DNA of 35,449 nucleotides from Actinomycetota bacterium (GCA_016870515.1 VGBL01000022.1:1-35449), one strand, 5' to 3'; counted from the stretch's first letter, positions 1 through 9,402 are shown. Notes: generated by a model from the sequence alone, not told the origin. Numbers and translations are program-made.

Positions 1-680
1 CGCAGACTTATCTCCGCCAAGCTCACCCGCTCCCCGACGACCAGGCCCACGACCAGCAGGACGACACCACCGCTGAGGAGCTCGTAGGTGGTCAGGGCAA
101 ACGAGTCCGTCGGTGTTGGCATGCGCGATGAGAAGAAACTCGCAGTTGCCCAGATCGTGCTGGAGATGAGCACCATCACACTCCAGAAGACGACATCACC
201 ATCTGTGCCGGAGACCGGGCGCGTGCCGCCAGGCAGGAGCATCCACCCGATCCCGGCGAGGCCCACGACCACGCCAATGAGCGTCAGCAAGGGAGGTCGA
301 TCACCGGTGACCCGCCGCCAGATAACGATGGTGAGCGGCGTCGACGCGATGATGAGCGCCATGATCCCTGTCGGCACGTAGGCCTGCGCCAGTCCTACCG
401 TGCCTAGCCCGACCCCCAGAAGCGCGACACCGAGGAAGCACGCCGTCGCAAACTCCCTAGGTGTCAGGCGAAGGGTGCCGGGCCCGCGGATGATCGACGT
501 CAGCACGATCATGATGACGAATGCGGTCAGGAACCTGGTGCCGCTGGCCAGGAACGGCGGGATCGTCTCAGTAGAGAATCGGATCCCCATATAGGTCGAG
601 CCCCACACGACCCAGATGATGAGCAGGTTGGTCCACAGCAGCGGGCCAGAGCTGACCTTTTTGGTGGCTGTCGAGGACAT
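1..680 (-). CDS. EamA/DMT-family transporter (3' end outside window)
   Basis: Reading leftward from ATG at 680, the frame stays open to the window edge, giving about 226 residues of a protein whose family is usually near 300. The start carries the EamA signature: a first membrane helix followed by WGSTYMGIRFSTETIPPF near residues 27-44, then alternating hydrophobic helices. About seven helices are visible, covering the first EamA repeat and the start of the second. Members of this drug/metabolite transporter superfamily export amino acids, metabolites or drugs through the cytoplasmic membrane; the substrate cannot be told from sequence. A TACGCT hexamer lies 9 nt upstream of the ATG. The gene diverges from cydD across about 80 nt. 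The C-terminal part is missing only because the window ends. Confidence 0.88.
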   Translation of the reverse strand, partial: MSSTATKKVSSGPLLWTNLLIIWVVWGSTYMGIRFSTETIPPFLASGTRFLTAFVIMIVLTSIIRGPGTLRLTPREFATACFLGVALLGVGLGTVGLAQAYVPTGIMALIIASTPLTIVIWRRVTGDRPPLLTLIGVVVGLAGIGWMLLPGGTRPVSGTDGDVVFWSVMVLISSTIWATASFFSSRMPTPTDSFALTTYELLSGGVVLLVVGLVVGERVSLAEISL

Positions 681-761
681 CTCGGATGCAGCGTAGACCG
701 GGTCCTGGACCAAATCGTGGCGCGTCGTGACAGCAGTCGAAAGAATATAGGCGTGAGGGCC

Positions 762-2519
762 ATGGATCCGCGGTTGATGCACTATGCGCGCAGTACGCGC
801 CGCTTCATCGCGATAGCTGTAGTCCTGGGCGCCCTTGTCGCCCTATTGGTGATCGCCCAGGCACGTCTGCTGTCGACAGCCATCGTCGACGTTGCGCAAG
901 GCGGTAGCCCGCTGTCAGCCATAGCCGCCACCCTCCTAGCGCTGCTGGTCGTCATCGTGGCTCGCGCTGCCGTGAGTTGGCTTGGCGAGGCCATCGCCTA
1001 CCGGAGCGCCGCAACGGCCAAGTCCGAGCTAAGGGAGCAGGTGGTTGATCACGTGCTGCACGGTTGCCCCCTCGGCCCTGCCGGGCAGGACGCCGGTGCC
1101 ACCGCAGCCCTGGTAACGCGTGGGGTCGACGCACTCGACAGCTACTACGCCCGTTATCTCCCGCAGTTGATCCTCGCCGTCATCGTGCCGCTTGCCGTGC
1201 TGCTCACGGTGGTGGGGCAAGACGTCGTGAGTGCGCTGATCGTCGCTCTTACGCTGCCGCTCATCCCCATCTTCATGACCCTGATCGGGCTTTACACGCG
1301 TGCGCGGGTAGATCGACAGTGGGCGACACTCGCGCGACTGTCCGGCCACTTCCTCGATCTTGTTGCCGGTTTGCCCACGTTGAAGATCTTCGGCCGCGCG
1401 AAGGTGCAGGCGGAGGCCATCCGCTCCATGGGGGAGCGGTATCGATCGACGACCATGGGAGTACTTCGCATCTCATTCCTGTCATCCCTGGTCCTCGAGC
1501 TGCTCGCAAGTCTCTCGGTGGCGCTGGTTGCCGTGACAGTGGGTGTGCGCCTGGCAGAGGGTGGGATGACCTTCAGCGCGGCGCTCTTCATCCTGATCCT
1601 GGTGCCTGAGGCGTATCTGCCACTGCGCTTGGTGGGACAGCACTTCCATGCAGCGGCGGAGGGCCTGGGCGCGGCCGACCGGATGTTCGCGATCCTTGAG
1701 GCACCGACGCCGACCAGTGGCACTCGCGCCGACATTCCGATCCGCCCGGCCATTCATATCGATGGCCTATCGGTCACCTACCCCGGCCGGGACAGCCCGG
1801 CGCTGTATCCGACGACCGTGGTCATGCCCCCGGGCAGGCTCGTCGCGATCATCGGGCCCAGCGGTGGTGGCAAGTCCACCCTCATGTCGGCCCTCCTCGG
1901 CTTCGTCGCACCGACTTCCGGCCGTGTCGTCATCTCCGGTGATGGCGTGGACATCGATTTTGCGGATGTCGATGTCGCGGCCTGGCGTGCGCGCATCGGA
2001 TGGGTGCCGCAGGCTCCCAGGCTTGTGTCGCCGGGGCACGGCCCCACCACCATTGCCGCCGCCGTGCGCCTCGGTCGTCCCGACGCGTCGTCCCTTGACG
2101 TTGCGGCAGCGCTGGATGCGGCCGGCGTGCTCGCCGAGATCGAGGCACTGCCCGACGGCGTCCAAACCCTCATTGGAGATGATGGGCAGGGCGTCAGCGC
2201 GGGTCAGTATCGCCGGATCGCGCTTGCCAGGGCACTCATCAGGCAGCCAGGCATCCTGCTCCTCGATGAGCCGACCGCAGCACTCGACGGAGTGAGCGAA
2301 GCGGCCATCGTTGATTCGCTGATGCGGGCCCGCGATGCTGGCGTGACCGTGGTTGTGATCGCGCATCGCCCTGCCATCGTCAACGTGGCCGACGTCATCG
2401 TGCACATCGCTGCTCCCGCCCAGCGCGGCGTCGCAGGGATGACCGACTCAGCGATCGCCAGTGCTGAGGCGAAGGCCATGGACTGGACGCGGACCACGCT
2501 CACGGGCAGTGACTTGTAA
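762..2519 (+). CDS. cydD: Thiol reductant ABC exporter subunit CydD
   Basis: A fused membrane-ATPase half-transporter of 585 residues. CydDC exports cysteine and glutathione-type thiols (and has been linked to haem) across the membrane and is needed for assembly of cytochrome bd oxidase. About six membrane helices fill residues 15-320. The ATPase domain shows Walker A GPSGGGKST near 363, a signature loop VSAGQYRR near 476 (variant first residues, as is common in CydD), Walker B ILLLDEPTAALD near 498 and the H-loop His near 533. I chose ATG 762 because GTGAGGG precedes it; GTG 717 and GTG 753 are in frame and possible. The stop overlaps the cydC start by one base (TAATG), implying coupled translation. 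No cydA or cydB gene is in the window, which is unusual but not unknown. Confidence 0.9.
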   Translation: MDPRLMHYARSTRRFIAIAVVLGALVALLVIAQARLLSTAIVDVAQGGSPLSAIAATLLALLVVIVARAAVSWLGEAIAYRSAATAKSELREQVVDHVLHGCPLGPAGQDAGATAALVTRGVDALDSYYARYLPQLILAVIVPLAVLLTVVGQDVVSALIVALTLPLIPIFMTLIGLYTRARVDRQWATLARLSGHFLDLVAGLPTLKIFGRAKVQAEAIRSMGERYRSTTMGVLRISFLSSLVLELLASLSVALVAVTVGVRLAEGGMTFSAALFILILVPEAYLPLRLVGQHFHAAAEGLGAADRMFAILEAPTPTSGTRADIPIRPAIHIDGLSVTYPGRDSPALYPTTVVMPPGRLVAIIGPSGGGKSTLMSALLGFVAPTSGRVVISGDGVDIDFADVDVAAWRARIGWVPQAPRLVSPGHGPTTIAAAVRLGRPDASSLDVAAALDAAGVLAEIEALPDGVQTLIGDDGQGVSAGQYRRIALARALIRQPGILLLDEPTAALDGVSEAAIVDSLMRARDAGVTVVVIAHRPAIVNVADVIVHIAAPAQRGVAGMTDSAIASAEAKAMDWTRTTLTGSDL

Positions 2520-4309
2520 TGTCACCGGTGCGCCAGATGTGGGAAGGAATGCGCGGCCAACGTGCCCGCATCGCCCTTGCGGCATTCCTGGGATTCATCG
2601 CTGCAGGCAGCAGTGTGGCTCTCCTGGGCACCTCCGGATGGCTCATTTCGTACGCCGCGCAGTTGCCGCCGGTGCTCTCCTTGTCGGTGGCCGCCGTGCT
2701 GGTCAGGACCTTTGCACTGAGCCGATCACTGTTTAGATATGGCGAGCGCCTTATGGGTCACGACGCGGCACTGCGCGGCCTCACTTCCCTTCGGGTCCAG
2801 GCGTACCAGCGTCTTGAGGTGCTCGCACCGGTGGGTCTTGCGCGCTTCCGACGGGGGGACCTGCTCGCACGCCTCGTGGGAGACATTGATGCTGCACTGG
2901 ACCTGCCACTGCGGGTCATCCTGCCCTGGGCGCAGGCGGCCCTCGTGTCTGCCGCCACCGTCGCCTTCCTCGCGTGGCTGGTGCCTGGCGCCGGTGTTGC
3001 ACTGGCCCTGGCGTTGCTCGCAGGACTCACGGTCATCCCCTGGATGGTCGGGCACATCTCCTCGAGGGCGGAGGCGCTGCTGGCGCCAACCAGGGGTTCT
3101 CTGTCAATCTCGATCGTCACGAGCCTCGAAGCGAGAGCCGACCTCCTCGCCTTCGGTGCCACCGATGCTGCCCGCACGGAGATAGCCAGCTGCGATTGCC
3201 GACTGACGGAGTTGGCCCGCCGAGAAGCCGCAGGGCTAGGGCTGGGTGCGGGCGTCGGCGTCCTCGCCCAAGGCCTTGCGGTCGTCGCATGTCTGGCGCT
3301 TGCCGTGCCCGCGGTCCTCGACGGGCGAATCGGTCCGGCTTGGCTGGCCGTGGCGGCTCTGCTCCCGCTCGCTGCGTACGACATCGTCATGACGCTTCCG
3401 GCGTCGGTTATCGCCTATCAGCGGGTGCGGGCATCGGCGATACGCGTGGCTGAGGTCCTGGATGCTCCACCGCCGGTGACTGACCCTCCCGATCCGGACC
3501 CGGCTCCCTTGCCACCACTGGTGATGCAATGCAGCGGTCTCTCGGCCCGGTGGTCAGCCGAGACTGACTCGACACTCCGATCCATCGACCTCAGCCTCGG
3601 GACACGCGAGCGCGTGGCTGTCGTGGGGCCCAGCGGCGCGGGCAAGTCGACACTGGCGGCGGTGCTCGTGAAGTTCCTTGCCTACGACGGCTCGGTCAAG
3701 CTGGGTGACCGGGAGATCCACCGACTCGGCGGAGACGCCGTACGCGGCGATATTGGACTGCTCGGCCAGGATGCGCATGTCTTCGACGCGACCCTGCGCG
3801 ACAACCTCCGGCTGGGTTGCCGAGAAGCCGATGATGCCGCTCTGTGCGACGTACTTGCACGTGTGCGACTTCATCGATGGTTTGAGACCTTACCTCTGGG
3901 TCTAGACACGCAATTGGGCGCACGCGGAACCGCCATGTCAGGGGGTGAGCGTCAGCGCTTATCGCTCGCTCGGCTGCTCCTGGCCGATCGCAGAATCCTC
4001 ATACTCGACGAACCAACAGAGCATCTCGACACCCCGACCGCAGATCTTCTAATCGACGACGTCCTTGGTGTGACACACGATCGAGCCACTCTGCTCATCA
4101 CCCACCGCTTGAAGGGGCTCGACTGCGTCGACCGTATCGTGGTCCTGGTGCACGGGCAGATTCGGGCGCAGGGCACCCATCATGAACTCCTCGCCCAAGG
4201 TGGCTGGTACGCCGACCGATGGACAACGGAAATGGAACGCGAGGACGTCGCGGCCATAGCGGTCAGCATTCCACCGGGTACCGCCATGAGCCGGGGAAGA
4301 CCGGGCTAG
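2519..4309 (+). CDS. cydC: Thiol reductant ABC exporter subunit CydC
   Basis: The partner half-transporter to CydD, 596 residues, a normal length for the family. The start ATG shares its A with the cydD stop codon, so the two subunits should be made together in equal amounts, as expected for a heterodimer. The N-terminal half holds about six membrane helices, beginning with the typical segment LLGTSGWLISYAA near residue 38. The ATPase domain has Walker A GPSGAGKST near 368, a canonical signature MSGGERQRLSLARLLL near 471, Walker B ILILDEPTEHLD near 493 and H-loop THR near 527. This nucleotide site looks intact, while CydD has the less regular signature loop. A short hairpin-like sequence follows the stop; no strong terminator was seen. 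Confidence 0.9.
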   Translation: MSPVRQMWEGMRGQRARIALAAFLGFIAAGSSVALLGTSGWLISYAAQLPPVLSLSVAAVLVRTFALSRSLFRYGERLMGHDAALRGLTSLRVQAYQRLEVLAPVGLARFRRGDLLARLVGDIDAALDLPLRVILPWAQAALVSAATVAFLAWLVPGAGVALALALLAGLTVIPWMVGHISSRAEALLAPTRGSLSISIVTSLEARADLLAFGATDAARTEIASCDCRLTELARREAAGLGLGAGVGVLAQGLAVVACLALAVPAVLDGRIGPAWLAVAALLPLAAYDIVMTLPASVIAYQRVRASAIRVAEVLDAPPPVTDPPDPDPAPLPPLVMQCSGLSARWSAETDSTLRSIDLSLGTRERVAVVGPSGAGKSTLAAVLVKFLAYDGSVKLGDREIHRLGGDAVRGDIGLLGQDAHVFDATLRDNLRLGCREADDAALCDVLARVRLHRWFETLPLGLDTQLGARGTAMSGGERQRLSLARLLLADRRILILDEPTEHLDTPTADLLIDDVLGVTHDRATLLITHRLKGLDCVDRIVVLVHGQIRAQGTHHELLAQGGWYADRWTTEMEREDVAAIAVSIPPGTAMSRGRPG

Positions 4310-4343
4310 GTCCTCCGCGGACGTCCCACCCGAAGGAGTCACC

Positions 4344-4598
4344 ATGCCGCGTCTTGGCCGAGCAGTTGCCCGCACCGCCTTCGTCGCAGGAACCGCCACC
4401 GCCGTGAGCGGCAAGGTCCGGCAGCGTCAGGCCCATCAGCAGGGTTGGAGGGAGGCCGCCCAGACCGCGGCCGCTCCTGCGGCCGAGCCCGAGGTCGACG
4501 CCGTGGCCGAGACTGAGCGCCTGGGTGAGCTCAAGGACAAGGGGCTTCTCACCGACAAGGAGTTCGCGGCCGCCAAGGCCAAGATCCTCGGCATCTAG
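4344..4598 (+). CDS. Small SHOCT-domain protein
   Basis: An 84-residue protein. The last 30 residues, with RLGELKDKGLLTDKEFAAAK, match the SHOCT (short C-terminal) domain, an oligomerisation-type helical motif found at the ends of many bacterial proteins of unknown role. The first half is basic and alanine-rich and has no clear membrane helix. A strong ribosome site GAAGGAG sits 6 nt before the ATG. The stop codon TAG interlocks with the stop of the next gene on the other strand through the shared tetramer CTAG at 4595-4598. The function is unknown; only the domain is recognised. Confidence 0.75.
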   Translation: MPRLGRAVARTAFVAGTATAVSGKVRQRQAHQQGWREAAQTAAAPAAEPEVDAVAETERLGELKDKGLLTDKEFAAAKAKILGI

Positions 4599-5110
4599 TC
4601 GCGCACCGCTCCTGGCACCTCGCGGTAGCCCACGCCGATCACGGCCGGGACCTTACTGCGGTCGCGTCCGGTGATGATCACCTGGTAGGTCCCACTGCGT
4701 GCTGTGGTGCTCCAGCGCGAGAGGTAAAGGTATGCGGTCTGCGAGTAGGGCTCGAAGAACGCCGTGCGCTCGTCGATGACCAACGAGGTACGCCGCCCTG
4801 CCGGATCGATGATGGTGACGAGCGGCAGTTGGGCGTTGGTGAATCTGTTGACCGGTGGCCGGTCGTTGACAAGGAGTTGAATGTCGAGTCGCTGCCCTTC
4901 ACGCATGCCCACGCGAAATCCACGAGTGGCTCCCTTGCGCACAGTCGCGTAGACCGCGAAGGAGACGGTGCCGTCGACCAAGAGAGGACCCTGCGACGGA
5001 GTGCGGTCGGCAGAGGTCAGCTGCACGGGCTGGTGAGCCTGTGCAGGGCCGATCGGTCCGAGAGCAAGGGCGCCCACCGCCAGAGCTAGCACAGCAACCC
5101 ACGTCGGCAT
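4595..5110 (-). CDS. Secreted hypothetical protein
   Basis: A 171-residue protein starting at ATG 5110 with a clear signal peptide: MPTW, a hydrophobic core VAVLALAVGALALG, then a likely cleavage after AQA near residue 24. A longer in-frame start at 5239 would bury this signal peptide behind 43 proline/arginine-rich residues and is unlikely. The mature part is rich in beta-strand-like segments, for example DIQLLVNDRPPVNRF, LPLVTIIDPAGR and GTYQVIITGRDR, and resembles the beta-sandwich domains found in exported proteins. I do not recognise a family. It lies divergent from bkdA and ends in a stop shared with the SHOCT gene. Confidence 0.65.
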   Translation of the reverse strand: MPTWVAVLALAVGALALGPIGPAQAHQPVQLTSADRTPSQGPLLVDGTVSFAVYATVRKGATRGFRVGMREGQRLDIQLLVNDRPPVNRFTNAQLPLVTIIDPAGRRTSLVIDERTAFFEPYSQTAYLYLSRWSTTARSGTYQVIITGRDRSKVPAVIGVGYREVPGAVRD

Positions 5111-5222
5111 GCAGTGAGTATGGCGGCGTACGGGGGGTTCCGCCCGGGGAGGCGGGGTAGGCAGCCGCACAGGGTGCCAGGATGTGCCCAGGCCCACAAG
5201 GCCGGCGTCGAAAGGGTCCACT

Positions 5223-6290
5223 ATGGCCGAGACAGCCATTCAGTTGCTCACGCCAGAGGGCACCCGTGTTGAGCACCCCGACTACCCGCTGGAGGTGTCG
5301 GCTGAACAATTGCGGACGATGTATCGCGATATCGCCATCACACGACGCATGGATGTCGAGTCAACGGCGCTTCAGCGCACCGGTGAACTCAGTCTGTGGT
5401 GTCCGACCCTCGGCCAGGAGGGCGTGCAGGTCGGGGCGGGCCATGCAATGCGTCCGGGCGACTACGGCTTCACGACCTATCGCGAATCCGGCATATTCCA
5501 TGTGCGCGGGGTCGAAGCCGACGAGCTCCTGCAGCTCTATCGCGGCAATACGCACTCGAGTTGGGATCCACAGCGCGTAGGCCTGGGCCTCTTTACCATC
5601 GTCATCGGCAGTCATGCCCTTCATGCGGTCGGCTACGCCATGGGTATCCAGCGCGACGGTACCGACGATGCTGTCTTGGCCTGCTTCGGTGACGGAGCCA
5701 CGAGCACCGGCGACGTCCACGAGGCCATGGTCTTCGCGGCCGCCTTCTCCTCCCCTGTCGTCTTCCTCGTGCAAAACAATCAGTGGGCCATCTCCGTGCC
5801 GGTCGAGCGACAGAGCCGGGTGCCCATCGCGCAGCGGGCGCTCGCCTACGGCATGCCGGGCATACGTATCGACGGCAACGACGTACTCGCGGGTTTGGCT
5901 GTCACTCGCACTCTGCTCGACCGCGCGCGAGAAGGTGGTGGACCGGCACTGATCGAAGCGATCACCTATCGCATGGGACCGCACACGACATCCGACGATC
6001 CCACGCGCTATCGCGATGAGTCTGACTACGCTCACTGGGACGAGCTCGATCCACTCGAGCGCTTGCGCAGGCATCTGCTGCTGATCGGCGAAGCCGACGA
6101 GGTGTTCTTCGCCGCCGTAGAGGCTGAATGCGAAGAGCTCGGCGAGAAGGTCCGCGGCTCCATCCGCGGGATGCCTGATCCTGATCCCATGCTGATGTTC
6201 GATGCCGTCTACGCAGAGCCGCATCGCGATGTAGAGGCCGATCGCGCTCAGATGGGTGCGTACTTCACGCGCCTGCAGGAGTCGGCATGA
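5223..6290 (+). CDS. bkdA: Branched-chain 2-oxoacid dehydrogenase E1 alpha
   Basis: A 355-residue thiamine-diphosphate enzyme subunit. With E1 beta it decarboxylates 2-oxoacids (leucine, isoleucine and valine derived, possibly pyruvate) and passes the acyl group to the lipoyl arm of E2. The cofactor motif runs from GDGATSTGD near residue 155 to QNNQWAIS near 185. The segment TYRMGPHTTSDDPTRYR near 260 is typical of branched-chain E1 alpha. I chose ATG 5223, preceded by GAAAGG, over in-frame ATG 5184. The stop overlaps the E1 beta start (ATGA), so subunits are co-translated. The alternative is a pyruvate dehydrogenase E1; substrate preference cannot be settled from sequence. Confidence 0.88.
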   Translation: MAETAIQLLTPEGTRVEHPDYPLEVSAEQLRTMYRDIAITRRMDVESTALQRTGELSLWCPTLGQEGVQVGAGHAMRPGDYGFTTYRESGIFHVRGVEADELLQLYRGNTHSSWDPQRVGLGLFTIVIGSHALHAVGYAMGIQRDGTDDAVLACFGDGATSTGDVHEAMVFAAAFSSPVVFLVQNNQWAISVPVERQSRVPIAQRALAYGMPGIRIDGNDVLAGLAVTRTLLDRAREGGGPALIEAITYRMGPHTTSDDPTRYRDESDYAHWDELDPLERLRRHLLLIGEADEVFFAAVEAECEELGEKVRGSIRGMPDPDPMLMFDAVYAEPHRDVEADRAQMGAYFTRLQESA

Positions 6291-7264
6291 CCGGAATGAC
6301 GATGGTGCAGGCGCTCAACGCTGGGCTGCGTCGCGCGATGGAGAATGATCCCAAGGTGTTGCTCATGGGTGAGGACATCGGCCCGCTGGGTGGCGTCTTC
6401 CGGGTGACCGATGGTTTGCAGAAGGACTTCGGCGAGTTGCGCGTCGTCGATTCGCCGCTCGCCGAGAGTGGCATCGTCGGCACGGCGGTCGGCCTCGCGA
6501 TGCGCGGCTACCGGCCGGTGCTGGAAATCCAGTTCGATGGCTTCGTCTTCCCCGCTTTCGACCAGATTGTGACGATGGTGGCCAAGCACCACTATCGCTC
6601 GGAGGGCAGGACACCGATGCCGATGGTCATCCGCATTCCATATGGCGGGGGCATCGGTGCGGTGGAGCATCACAGCGAGTCACCGGAGGCCTACTTCGCG
6701 CATACGCCCGGCCTCCGCGTACTCACACCGGCAGACGCTGCCGAGGCCTACGTCACGATTCAGCAGGCGATCGCATCGGACGACCCGGTCATCTACTTCG
6801 AACCCAAGCGCCGCTACTGGGACCGCGCCGAGGTGGACGACGTCTCGCCGATCACGGGGGACCCCTGGACATCGCGTGTCGTCCGCGCAGGCACCGATGT
6901 GACCCTGGTGGCCTACGGGCCGATGGTGCGCACCTGCCTCGAGGCAGCCGCCGCGGCCAACGACGATGGGGTGTCGTGCAGTGTCGTCGACCTGCGCTCG
7001 CTGTCACCCCTCGACCTCAATCCGGTCTACGTCGATGTTCGACGTACCGGTCGCTGTGTCGTCGTGCACGAGGCGCCTGTGACGCTCGGCATTGGCGCGG
7101 AAGTTGCGGCGCGTGTCAGCCAGGAGTGCTTCTTCGCGCTGGAGGCGCCGGTGGCGCGGGTAGGCGGTGCCTTCCTTCCCTATCCACCGAATCGATTCGA
7201 GAAGCACTATCTACCCGATGTCGACAGAGTGCTCGACGCCATCGACGGGGTGCTGGCGCTGTGA
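6287..7264 (+). CDS. bkdB: Branched-chain 2-oxoacid dehydrogenase E1 beta
   Basis: A 325-residue transketolase-like beta subunit, normal length. It opens with MTMVQALNAGLRRAM and GEDIGPLGGVFRVT near residues 27-42. It carries ESGIVGTAVGLAMRG near 62-76, the typical GAVEHHSESPEAYFAHTPG loop near residue 123, and the C-terminal domain ending in PYPPNRFEKHYLPDVDRV. E1 beta completes the thiamine-diphosphate active site with the alpha subunit. The ATG overlaps the bkdA stop by 4 nt and the TGA stop overlaps the bkdC GTG by 4 nt, so the three subunits form one coupled unit. Confidence 0.89.
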   Translation: MTGMTMVQALNAGLRRAMENDPKVLLMGEDIGPLGGVFRVTDGLQKDFGELRVVDSPLAESGIVGTAVGLAMRGYRPVLEIQFDGFVFPAFDQIVTMVAKHHYRSEGRTPMPMVIRIPYGGGIGAVEHHSESPEAYFAHTPGLRVLTPADAAEAYVTIQQAIASDDPVIYFEPKRRYWDRAEVDDVSPITGDPWTSRVVRAGTDVTLVAYGPMVRTCLEAAAAANDDGVSCSVVDLRSLSPLDLNPVYVDVRRTGRCVVVHEAPVTLGIGAEVAARVSQECFFALEAPVARVGGAFLPYPPNRFEKHYLPDVDRVLDAIDGVLAL

Positions 7265-8502
7265 CCGCCACGCACGTGCTCGACTTCCCGCTGCCGGATG
7301 TAGGCGAGGGGCTGACCGAGGCTGAGATCGTCACCTGGCGAGTGGCGGTCGGTGACCTGGTTGAGATCAATCAGCCGATCGTCGACATCGAGACGGCGAA
7401 GGCCGTCGTGGAGCTGCCGTGCCCGTTCAGTGGCAGGGTGAGCGCGCTGCTCGTGGCGGAGGGCCAGGTCGTGCCTGTGGGCACGCCGATCCTGTCGGTC
7501 GAGGTATCGTCACCCGCGGAGCCGCTGCCGCACAGCGAGTCACGCGAGGCCGTGTTGGTCGGCTACGGAGTTGCTCACGGCACGACGCGCCGGCGCCGCC
7601 TCACGTCGAGGGCAGCCCCGCGACCCAGTGCGCCAGCTCCCGTGGTTGCCGGGCGTCCTATTGCCAAGCCTCCCGTCCGTCTACTCGCTCGCCAGTTGGG
7701 TATCGACCTCGCCCTTGTCGCGCCTACCGGACCCCATGGCGACATCACGCGCGACGACGTTCAGCGCGCCGTCACGCCACTCGTGGAGGCGAGGCCCGTC
7801 AGGGGGGAGCGAATCCCGGTTCGCGGTGTACGCCGGGCCATGGCGGAGGCGATGGTGCGCTCGATGTCAACTGCACCCCATGTCACGGAGTGGCTCGATG
7901 TAGATGTCACCGGCACGGTGCGCCTGGTCGATCAGATGCGAGACCACGCGGCCTTCGCCGGCATGAAGCCGACTCCACTCACTGTCGTCGCGGCCGCGAT
8001 GATCCACGCCGCCAAGCGCACGCCGATCGTCAACTCCTCCTGGATAGACCTGCCCGATGGCAGCAGTGAGATCGAGGTGTACTCACACATGAATCTGGGC
8101 GTCGCTGTTGCCAGCGATCGAGGACTTGTCGTCCCCAATGTGCGCGACGCAGGATCGCTGTCGGTGAGTGGACTCGCTCGTGCTCTCGGGGAGCTCACGC
8201 AGCGTGCGCGACGGGGCGACCTCACCCCCGCCGACTCGGTCGAGGGCACGATCACCGTCACTAACGTCGGTGTCTTCGGCGTCGACGGTGGGACACCGAT
8301 TCTCGTGCCGGGAGAGGCAGTTATCCTTGCAACGGGGCGCATCGTCGACCGGCCGTGGGTGAGCGACGGCGGGCTGTGCGTGCGTCCCGTCATGCAACTC
8401 TCGCTGTCTTTCGACCACCGGATTGTCGATGGCGCTGCGGGCTCGACGTTCCTCGCCGATGTCGCGGCATTCCTTGAGGCACCGCCCATCACCCTCGCCT
8501 GA
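7261..8502 (+). CDS. bkdC: Dihydrolipoyl acyltransferase E2
   Basis: A 413-residue E2 core subunit with three parts in order. First is a lipoyl domain (residues 5-80) with the lipoyl-lysine in DIETAKAVVELP near residue 47. Second is a peripheral subunit-binding domain around KPPVRLLARQLGIDL (about 135-170). Third is the catalytic acyltransferase domain with the active-site motif SFDHRIVDGA near residue 386. Only one lipoyl domain is present. Start GTG 7261 is supported by the 4-nt GTGA overlap with the bkdB stop and by the lipoyl domain beginning just after it. No E3 (dihydrolipoamide dehydrogenase) gene follows, so E3 is presumably supplied from elsewhere in the genome, as is common in actinomycetes. 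Confidence 0.9.
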   Translation: MTATHVLDFPLPDVGEGLTEAEIVTWRVAVGDLVEINQPIVDIETAKAVVELPCPFSGRVSALLVAEGQVVPVGTPILSVEVSSPAEPLPHSESREAVLVGYGVAHGTTRRRRLTSRAAPRPSAPAPVVAGRPIAKPPVRLLARQLGIDLALVAPTGPHGDITRDDVQRAVTPLVEARPVRGERIPVRGVRRAMAEAMVRSMSTAPHVTEWLDVDVTGTVRLVDQMRDHAAFAGMKPTPLTVVAAAMIHAAKRTPIVNSSWIDLPDGSSEIEVYSHMNLGVAVASDRGLVVPNVRDAGSLSVSGLARALGELTQRARRGDLTPADSVEGTITVTNVGVFGVDGGTPILVPGEAVILATGRIVDRPWVSDGGLCVRPVMQLSLSFDHRIVDGAAGSTFLADVAAFLEAPPITLA

Positions 8503-8550
8503 GCCGGTTGGCTGCCGGGATTGCTCCAGCTTGCCTTCACGGTTGCGCGC

Positions 8551-8556
8551 TAGCCT
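8551..8556 (+). promoter_or_regulatory. Leaderless -10 hexamer
   Basis: TAGCCT lies exactly 6 nt before ATG 8563 and no ribosome site is present. This spacing puts the predicted transcription start on the first base of the start codon. The same layout recurs at six other genes in the window. Confidence 0.55.
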
Positions 8557-8562
8557 CGCTCC

Positions 8563-9402
8563 ATGACAGCACCCATTCCCGAAGACGCTGACTTCGACGA
8601 CCTCTTTGGCGCCTGGCAGTCTGCGTCTGCCGACTTCAGCGATCTCGTAACTCCGCTGTCGCTGGAGGAGTGGAACGCGCCCACAGCCCTGCCGGGGTGG
8701 ACGGTGGGCGACATTGTCTCGCACGTCGGATGGCTCGAGGGCATCCTGCTCGGCAGGTTCGACGCCGCGCACGAACCCGACTGGGACGCGCTGCCGCATG
8801 TGACGAGCGATTTCGGAAGGCTCATGGAGATCCCCGTGGATCTCCGCCGGACATGGACGCGCGAGGACGTGCTCATGGAGTTGGCCTCCAACGTGGCCGA
8901 TCGATGGGTGGCGCTGGACTCAGGCCCACACGATGTCACTGTCGATACGCCAGGCCCGTTTGGCCCAGCCCCGCTCGGTCGGGTCCTGCGCATGCGCACC
9001 CTTGACACGTGGGTCCATGAGCAAGATATTCGCGACGCCCTCGGCCGACCCGGTCATCTCGACTCTCTAAGCGCGCAGACCACGGCGTCGCAGTTGCTTT
9101 CCGGCTACGGCAAGGTCTGGGTCAAGTTCTGCGGCGCCCAGCCCGGTGAGGTGCTTCGCTTGGATGTCAGTGAGCCCGGCGTCACTTTCGCCCGAGACAT
9201 CGTCGTCGATGACGACGGTCGCGCGAGAGTCGTCGACGAGCAGTCCGGCCCAGCCACTGTCACACTCGCCATGAACTGGCCGACGTTCCTCAGCCTGTCA
9301 TGCGGACGTGGCGACGCGACCCAGCACCGAGAGCGTGTCAACGCTAAGGGGGATCTGGCGCGTGCGGCAGTCGTGCTCGACAACTTCCGGGTGATGATCT
9401 AG
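8563..9402 (+). CDS. Mycothiol-dependent maleylpyruvate isomerase family protein
   Basis: A 279-residue protein of the DinB-like, mycothiol-dependent maleylpyruvate isomerase (MDMPI) family. The N-terminal four-helix part has the family hallmark LPGWTVGDIVSHVGWLEGIL near residues 44-63, whose His is one metal ligand, and later HEQDIRDALGRPG near residue 152. The C-terminal part (about 190-279) resembles the MDMPI C-terminal domain. Most members have no assigned substrate; thiol-dependent isomerisation or transfer is typical. It appears to be transcribed alone from a leaderless promoter. Its stop interlocks with the stop of a minus-strand remnant at CTAG 9399-9402. Confidence 0.82.
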   Translation: MTAPIPEDADFDDLFGAWQSASADFSDLVTPLSLEEWNAPTALPGWTVGDIVSHVGWLEGILLGRFDAAHEPDWDALPHVTSDFGRLMEIPVDLRRTWTREDVLMELASNVADRWVALDSGPHDVTVDTPGPFGPAPLGRVLRMRTLDTWVHEQDIRDALGRPGHLDSLSAQTTASQLLSGYGKVWVKFCGAQPGEVLRLDVSEPGVTFARDIVVDDDGRARVVDEQSGPATVTLAMNWPTFLSLSCGRGDATQHRERVNAKGDLARAAVVLDNFRVMI

